Source: Rhodospirillaceae bacterium (lineage in GTDB: Bacteria; Pseudomonadota; Alphaproteobacteria; Rhodospirillales; Casp-alpha2). From it: a DNA stretch of 64,000 bases. This document shows, one piece after another, positions 59,527-64,000 of the stretch (positions within the stretch are counted from its first letter, which is position 1; every line of letters begins with the position of its first letter). Location of the stretch: contig JAERTE010000028.1 in the NCBI GenBank assembly GCA_016845145.1, positions 1 through 64,000 on the forward strand, read 5' to 3'. Below the pieces are notes generated by a model. That model worked only from the letters and a program-made list of their open reading frames with translations. It did not search any database and was not told where the DNA came from. A program made the translations under genes and the position numbers.

Positions 59527-60103
59527 TGCGACACCACGCTCGGCGATAGCCGATCAGTTTATCCCCGGACGCTATGGCGTGGCGGGCAATCCTGGCGTTA
59601 CCATCAGCGAAGTCCGTGACCGGACCCTTGTGCACTTAGCGGCAGACCCCGCAATTGCCGACAGCGTGAAGTCCACTACGGGTCTGGACCTGCCAACACA
59701 CGCCGGAGGCGTCGGCGTTGGTGACGGGCAGCGACTTTGCTGGCTGGGGCCGGACCAATGGCTTTTGAAAACCGCTCCTGCCCCATTTGGTGAGTGGGAG
59801 CAGCGGCTGGCAGAGGAGGCGCCCGCTGGCGCTTATAACGATGTCACCCATGGCCGAACCACACTTCGTTTGTCGGGTGTCAATGTTCGGGACATATTGG
59901 CCAAGGGCTGTCCGCTTGACTTGCACCCGGCGGCGTTCTCGTCCGGGCAATGCGCGCAAAGCCTGCTCGGCCACCTGAATGTGCTGCTCGATTGCATCGC
60001 AGAAGATGTCTTTGAGGTGACGGTCACGCGGTCCTACGGAGCGGATCTGTTCGAATGGCTACGCGAAGCGGCAGCCGAATACGGTTTCGAAATATCCACC
60101 TGA
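59519..60103 (+). CDS. soxG: sarcosine oxidase gamma subunit
   Basis: This 194-residue protein contains GVTISEVRDRTLVHLAADP, LCWLGPDQWLLKTAPAP, SHGRTTLRLSG-like content (HGRTTLRLSGVNVRDILAKGCPLDLHP) and a final EVTVTRSYGADLFEWLREAAAEYGF. This is the SoxG pattern, which resembles a GcvT-like fold. It is the last gene of the operon and is translationally coupled to soxA (8-base overlap). No clear terminator follows in the 75-base gap before the hemerythrin-domain gene. Confidence 0.93.
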   Translation: MVDATPRSAIADQFIPGRYGVAGNPGVTISEVRDRTLVHLAADPAIADSVKSTTGLDLPTHAGGVGVGDGQRLCWLGPDQWLLKTAPAPFGEWEQRLAEEAPAGAYNDVTHGRTTLRLSGVNVRDILAKGCPLDLHPAAFSSGQCAQSLLGHLNVLLDCIAEDVFEVTVTRSYGADLFEWLREAAAEYGFEIST

Positions 60104-60178
60104 CAAATAACCGAAATCAATAGTGGTTGAAATTTATTCGGTATTGTCGTACCTCTTTATTCATATAGAGGATATGCA

Positions 60179-60634
60179 ATGAAAATCACAGACGCGCTGT
60201 TGGGCGAACACGGGCTTTTTTACGCTTTATTCGAACAGATTGAGCAATCCATCGCCGGCGCTGGCGAGGACCTGCCGGCCCTAACCCGCGCGCTTGCCGG
60301 ACTTCTGGGCTCGCACGCCATATTGGAAGAAGAGCATCTGTTCCCGGCCCTGCAGCCGCAGGTCGGCGAAATGGGACCGTTGGCCGTGATGGAGATGGAG
60401 CACCGGCAGATCGAAGGCTTGCTGGAATCGATTTTGGGAACCACGGATATAGATACCCTAAAGGGCGAAACCCGGGCATTGCTGGACATCACGACCGAAC
60501 ATTTCGCCAAGGAAGAAGGCGTGTTGTTCCACATGGCGGAGCAATTTCTGGACGAGAGCCTGCTGCACCAATTAGGCGATGCCTGGGCAAAAGCACGCGG
60601 CGTCAACCTTGATGCCATGGGCTGCGCCGCTTAA
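60179..60634 (+). CDS. hemerythrin-domain protein (HHE type)
   Basis: This 151-residue helical protein has ligand-type residues in LLGEHGLFYALFEQIE, LGSHAILEEEHLFPAL (HxxxEEEH), MEMEHRQIEGL and TEHFAKEEGVLFHMAE, which match the HHE cation-binding pattern rather than bacteriohemerythrin. Such proteins bind a diiron centre, often for NO or oxygen handling or iron-sulfur repair. It starts 75 bases after soxG on the same strand but is probably separate. A T-rich hairpin follows it. Confidence 0.85.
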   Translation: MKITDALLGEHGLFYALFEQIEQSIAGAGEDLPALTRALAGLLGSHAILEEEHLFPALQPQVGEMGPLAVMEMEHRQIEGLLESILGTTDIDTLKGETRALLDITTEHFAKEEGVLFHMAEQFLDESLLHQLGDAWAKARGVNLDAMGCAA

Positions 60635-60643
60635 ATCTGTTGG

Positions 60644-60670
60644 CCGGCATTTTCACCGTCGGTTTTTTTT
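60644..60670 (+). terminator. possible rho-independent terminator after the HHE gene
   Basis: A weak 5-base-pair stem (CCGGC 60644-60648 with GTCGG 60658-60662, one G-U pair) is followed by eight T residues (60663-60670). The T run is strong and the stem is not. Confidence 0.5.
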
Positions 60671-60802
60671 CGCGCTCCACTCACTCAACATCGAACTGAT
60701 GCATTGCACTCTTGGCATGGACATCAAGCTGTCAGATGTTCAATATTCCGATTACAATTATGTGTTTTGAGATTTTTCACATCGGCGTGAGGACTGGTTT
60801 GA

Positions 60803-62122
60803 ATGAGATGTTTCCGGCAGTTGTTCTATTTTCTGTTACTCGCCTTATTTCCGATCAGCGCCAATAGCGCCGATATTGATTGGCGAAAGGTCAGTAAATT
60901 ACAAGGCAACGCATTCCTCGAGTATGTGGAATCTCTTCAGTTGAAGGATCAGGAAGCGCTGAATTTCTGGAAAAACATTCCGCTCAGCAAAGCCAATAAG
61001 CAGGTGAACAAGATCTTTCGCGAAGAAGCGTTCGCCATCTATATGAACAAATATCCACGACCGTTCGGACATGGGGCCAGTTTCTCGGCGGGTTCCGGGG
61101 TCGATGTCGTCGGCCCAATCAGCAAACAAAAACTGCGCCTGCCCTTTACCGACGTTCATCAACTGCCGGCCGGCCCCATTGGAAACGCAAACCGGCAATA
61201 CAACATCGCCTATTCCATCCATGGCTTGAGCCACCCTTGGTTGCTCAACAATGCCGATTCGGCCGTATGGGAAGCGGAGCGTCACCCGAATGTCACCTTG
61301 AAGGTCCTCGATCCGAAGTTCGACAACGCCTTGCAAGCCAAACAGATCGATGCGTTGATCGAGGAAAAAGTCGACGGCATCGTCATCTGGCCGATGCAGG
61401 AAGCGCCGACGGGACCACCCATCGACAGAGCAGCCGCCGCTAAAATCCCCAGTGTTTCGGTGGACCGGCTGGTCGGGTCAAAGAAAGTGCGGGCGCAAAT
61501 TACCGGTAATTTCCCAGCCAACGGCACCCAACAAGGTCTTTATCTCGTGCATCGCTTGCTTCAGGAAACAGGCAAGGTCGAGGGTAATGTGCTGATGATC
61601 CGAAAGCCTCTGGGTAGCACAGCGGATTCGATGCGCACCGGACATTTCCTCAAGGTGATCAGCTATTTTCCGGGTTTGAATATCCTTCAGAGTTACCACA
61701 ACAGCAGTTCAAGAGCGGATTCGCTTAGCCAAGTCCGTGAAGCGCTGGCCAAGCACCCGGAGATTGATGTGATTTTCTGCACCGGCGCGGAACAAGGAAT
61801 GGGCGCCGTTCTGGCAGTGGACGAAGCTAAGCGCTGGAACAGCCGCAGCGGCGGCAAACGCATCCTCGTACTCAGCAACGACGACTTGGCCGAAGCGCTG
61901 CTGGCGATGAAAGAAGATAAGATCGCCGTAACCGCGCCCTACACGCCCTTGCTTGGCGGGGTCGGTGTTCGGGTTTTGTTGAAAATATTGGCCGGCGAGA
62001 AGATTTCGAAAAACGTCACCACACCGGATTTGCCGATGATCACCAAGGATGGTGAAACCGTGTTCGGTATTAAGACAACCAGCGTGGATGCGTGGATGCC
62101 CTACGCGTACGGGCGGAAGTAA
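60803..62122 (+). CDS. torT: TorT-like periplasmic sensor (type 1 binding protein)
   Basis: This 439-residue exported protein has a signal peptide (residues ~1-22, LFYFLLLALFPISANS) and a long N-terminal extension, then a type 1 periplasmic binding fold. It has YNIAYSIHGLSHPWLLNNADSAVWEAERHP, QIDALIEEKVDGIVIWPMQEAPTGP, PSVSVDRLVGSKKVRAQITGNF and IDVIFCTGAEQGMGAVLAVDEAKRW. This matches TorT, the TMAO-sensing partner of the TorS kinase. Here the next gene is a membrane PP2C phosphatase, so the ligand may not be TMAO. The symbol reflects similarity only. Confidence 0.8.
   Translation: MRCFRQLFYFLLLALFPISANSADIDWRKVSKLQGNAFLEYVESLQLKDQEALNFWKNIPLSKANKQVNKIFREEAFAIYMNKYPRPFGHGASFSAGSGVDVVGPISKQKLRLPFTDVHQLPAGPIGNANRQYNIAYSIHGLSHPWLLNNADSAVWEAERHPNVTLKVLDPKFDNALQAKQIDALIEEKVDGIVIWPMQEAPTGPPIDRAAAAKIPSVSVDRLVGSKKVRAQITGNFPANGTQQGLYLVHRLLQETGKVEGNVLMIRKPLGSTADSMRTGHFLKVISYFPGLNILQSYHNSSSRADSLSQVREALAKHPEIDVIFCTGAEQGMGAVLAVDEAKRWNSRSGGKRILVLSNDDLAEALLAMKEDKIAVTAPYTPLLGGVGVRVLLKILAGEKISKNVTTPDLPMITKDGETVFGIKTTSVDAWMPYAYGRK
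62115..62119 (+). promoter_or_regulatory. Shine-Dalgarno site for the PP2C sensor
   Basis: GGAAG at 62115-62119 lies seven bases before TTG 62127, inside the last codons of the TorT-like gene. It is the best ribosome site for the downstream frame and implies translational coupling. Confidence 0.5.
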
Positions 62123-62126
62123 AACA

Positions 62127-64000
62127 TTGCCTGCATGGCTCAACATCCGAGCGAAGCTCGTTATTGTCCTGGTTACAGTGAGCTTGTTGCCGCTGGCCGT
62201 TGTCGGTTGGTATTCCCTCGCCCAATCAAAAGCCTCTATTTCAAATGAAGTGTTCAACCACCTGATTAGCGTACGCGACGGAAAGAGGGCGCAGATCCTC
62301 CGATTGCTCAAAAAAACGCAAGCCGACATCAGGGTTCTGGCCGACAGTTCTCATATTGATGCCGCCTTGGACGCATTTTCAGCTGTCGTGCGTGACGGCC
62401 AAGTCGATCAAGGTCAATTCAACTATTTTGAAAGCCTTGAGTATGGTGATTCGTTTAGGCGTTTCATTGGCGAGTACGATTATTACGATTTGATGCTGAT
62501 CTCCGAATTCGGAGATATCGTTTATTCCACCAAACGCGAAGCGGATTTTGGCCAAAACGTGCTTTCCGGCCCGTTGAAGGACAGTGTTCTCGGTCGCTCG
62601 CTGGAACGCGGGTTCAAGAATGTCGTCCTCACGGACTTTGAAATTTACCCGCCATCCGATGGACAAGTCATCTCGTTCGTGCTCGCCCCGATCGGCTCCA
62701 CCGGCGCGACTTCAGGCGCCGTCGTCCTCAAGATGACCAACGCCGCGCTTAACGAAGTCATGCTGGAACGATCAGGAATGGGCGACACCGGCGAAGCATA
62801 TCTCGTAGGCCCGGATAATCTGATGCGCTCGGATTCCTATCTCGATCCGGTCAACAGAACTGTCAACGCCTCGTTCAAAAACCCAGACAAAGGAAAGGTG
62901 GACACGATCGCCACCAAGGCCGCGCTGGACGGAAAAACCGGGCATGAAATAATTCTCGACTACCGTGGACAAGAGGTGCTGAACGCCTATTTACCAGTGA
63001 AATTCGGCTCCTCTGTTTTCGCCATGATCACGGAAATCGACAAAACTGAAGCCTTCGAACCCATAGAAAATTTGCAGCAACTTGTCGTCGTGCTGGCACT
63101 TGCCGTCGTGGCGCTGATGGTGGTATCGGCTTTCTTGATCGCCAATATCGTCACCCATCCAATCCGTTTGTTAACCCAAGCTTCAATTGAGATTTCGGGC
63201 GGCAACTTGAACAAAGAAGTTCAGGTTGCACGGGACGATGAACTGGGCGTGCTTTCAGAGAATTTCAACGAGATGCGGATATCCATTCGCTCGAAAATCG
63301 CGGAAATCGAAGAAAGCCGCGAAGCTTTGCGCCAGATGAACGAAACGCTCGAACATCGGGTCGAAGAACGAACGGCCGAATTGGCCGAAGCCTATACCCA
63401 GATATCCTCGTCGATTGAATACGCCAGCAACATTCAAAAAGGCCTGCTGCCGACAGACGATGTCATGCAGGATTTCTTGGGCGAACACTTTGTCGTCTGG
63501 CATCCGAAAGACATCGTTGGCGGTGATTTTTATTGGCTTAGAGAATGGGGAAATGGCCGTCTATTGGCCGTTGGCGACTGCACCGGGCACGGTGTCCCTG
63601 GCGCCTTTATGACCCTTATTGCAACGGCGACTTTGAACCGGTCGCTGCGGGAAACCCAACCGGGGCAACTCGATGAGTTGATGAGTTGCATGAACGTTCG
63701 CATCAAAAACGTCCTTGGCGGTGGCGACGACGTGTCGGGGGCCGATGACGGATTGGAACTTGGCTTTGTTTACCTGCCTCATGAAAATGGTGAAGTCTAT
63801 TTTTGCGGTGCCGGTCTTTCGCTTTTTGCCAAGCACGATCAAGAGATATCAGAGCACAAGGGATACCGACACGGTGTTGGCTACCGAACAATTTCACCAG
63901 AACAAACATACAATGTGATACGACTCAAACGGCAGGACCTTGATGGTTTTTACTTGGCCAGTGACGGCATTTTTGACCAGACGGGCGGAGACCGCGGACA
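62127..64000 (+). CDS. membrane sensor with HAMP and PP2C/SpoIIE phosphatase domain, 3' end outside window
   Basis: I translated this frame by hand; it has no stop before base 64000 (624 visible codons). TTG 62127 begins just before a membrane segment (residues ~8-30, LVIVLVTVSLLPLAVVGWYSLAQ). A Cache-like periplasmic domain (~40-310) follows, then membrane segment ~319-341, HAMP (HPIRLLTQASIEISGGNLNKE), a coiled coil (~400-440) and a PP2C domain. The PP2C domain has metal motifs KDIVGGDFYW, VGDCTGHGVPGAF and ASDGIFDQTGG. The fold resembles SiaA/RsbU-type serine phosphatases that act on STAS-like partners. It begins 4 bases after the TorT-like stop. An alternative ATG is at 62088. The partner genes should lie beyond the window. 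Confidence 0.85.
   Translation, partial: MPAWLNIRAKLVIVLVTVSLLPLAVVGWYSLAQSKASISNEVFNHLISVRDGKRAQILRLLKKTQADIRVLADSSHIDAALDAFSAVVRDGQVDQGQFNYFESLEYGDSFRRFIGEYDYYDLMLISEFGDIVYSTKREADFGQNVLSGPLKDSVLGRSLERGFKNVVLTDFEIYPPSDGQVISFVLAPIGSTGATSGAVVLKMTNAALNEVMLERSGMGDTGEAYLVGPDNLMRSDSYLDPVNRTVNASFKNPDKGKVDTIATKAALDGKTGHEIILDYRGQEVLNAYLPVKFGSSVFAMITEIDKTEAFEPIENLQQLVVVLALAVVALMVVSAFLIANIVTHPIRLLTQASIEISGGNLNKEVQVARDDELGVLSENFNEMRISIRSKIAEIEESREALRQMNETLEHRVEERTAELAEAYTQISSSIEYASNIQKGLLPTDDVMQDFLGEHFVVWHPKDIVGGDFYWLREWGNGRLLAVGDCTGHGVPGAFMTLIATATLNRSLRETQPGQLDELMSCMNVRIKNVLGGGDDVSGADDGLELGFVYLPHENGEVYFCGAGLSLFAKHDQEISEHKGYRHGVGYRTISPEQTYNVIRLKRQDLDGFYLASDGIFDQTGGDRG

Noticed and set aside
54976..60103. 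Sox genes as thiosulfate-oxidation genes
   Set aside because: The proteins are flavin- and folate-binding sarcosine oxidase subunits; the shared letters are a naming coincidence.
1..64000. CRISPR arrays, insertion sequences, prophage genes
   Set aside because: Looking through the window I found no regularly spaced repeats, transposase motifs or phage structural genes.

Overview
The window is a gene-dense stretch of about 58% G+C chromosome, most likely from a marine or otherwise aerobic alphaproteobacterium of the Rhodospirillales type. That placement is inferred from gene content: a heterotetrameric sarcosine oxidase operon, an Xsc-type taurine pathway, PAS/CHASE histidine kinases, MmgE/PrpD and CaiB/BaiF proteins, and many ATGA-coupled genes. 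I see no phage, insertion sequence, CRISPR array or plasmid gene; it reads as ordinary chromosome with strong amino-acid and methylamine-type catabolism.

Layout. 1-4.8 kb: the 3' part of a glycerate 2-kinase and a large AsmA-family envelope protein. 4.8-7.3 kb (minus): a tight operon of a divergent serine hydroxymethyltransferase, a TfoX N-terminal protein, a ribbon-helix-helix protein and an HD-domain metalloprotein. 7.4-16.8 kb: a tiny exported ankyrin protein, an exported dienelactone-hydrolase-like protein, a degenerate EAL-like protein, an ADP-forming acyl-CoA synthetase, GlnRS, a TauE/SafE permease, a NIPSNAP protein, a PAS protein and a nitroreductase. 17-22 kb: a soluble multi-PAS histidine kinase, tRNA-Val(GAC) with its terminator, an N-formylglutamate amidohydrolase, a GNAT enzyme, a lytic transglycosylase and a bacteriohemerythrin. 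22.3-27 kb: an exported metallo-beta-lactamase-fold hydrolase and a four-gene acyl-CoA operon (dehydrogenase, hotdog hydratase, YdcF, CaiB). 27-34 kb: an EamA transporter, a Tat-like deaminase overlapping an exported ankyrin protein, the dgcN-dgcA D-glutamate pair, an FAA hydrolase, a secreted Cys-rich protein, a STAS protein and a second degenerate EAL protein. 34-40 kb: a dimethylglycine/sarcosine-dehydrogenase-like flavoprotein behind its XRE-cupin regulator, Dtd and a CHASE histidine kinase.

40-52.5 kb is a complete taurine dissimilation locus: a CoA-acylating semialdehyde dehydrogenase, a taurine (or beta-alanine):pyruvate aminotransferase, the MocR regulator TauR, the TauABC importer, alanine dehydrogenase, Xsc and Pta. 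Together these would import taurine, transaminate it to sulfoacetaldehyde, recycle alanine to pyruvate plus ammonium, cleave sulfoacetaldehyde to sulfite plus acetyl phosphate, and form acetyl-CoA. 52.5-60.1 kb carries a LysR regulator divergent from MmgE/PrpD-soxB-soxD-soxA-soxG, which oxidises sarcosine to glycine with transfer of the methyl carbon to tetrahydrofolate. Sarcosine oxidase, the DMGDH-like enzyme and the SHMT would all meet in glycine and one-carbon metabolism.

60.2-64 kb holds a hemerythrin-domain protein and the most unusual pair in the window: a TorT-like periplasmic binding protein followed 4 bases later by a membrane sensor that ends in a PP2C/SpoIIE phosphatase rather than a histidine kinase. 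That last gene runs off the end of the window and has no stop codon here.
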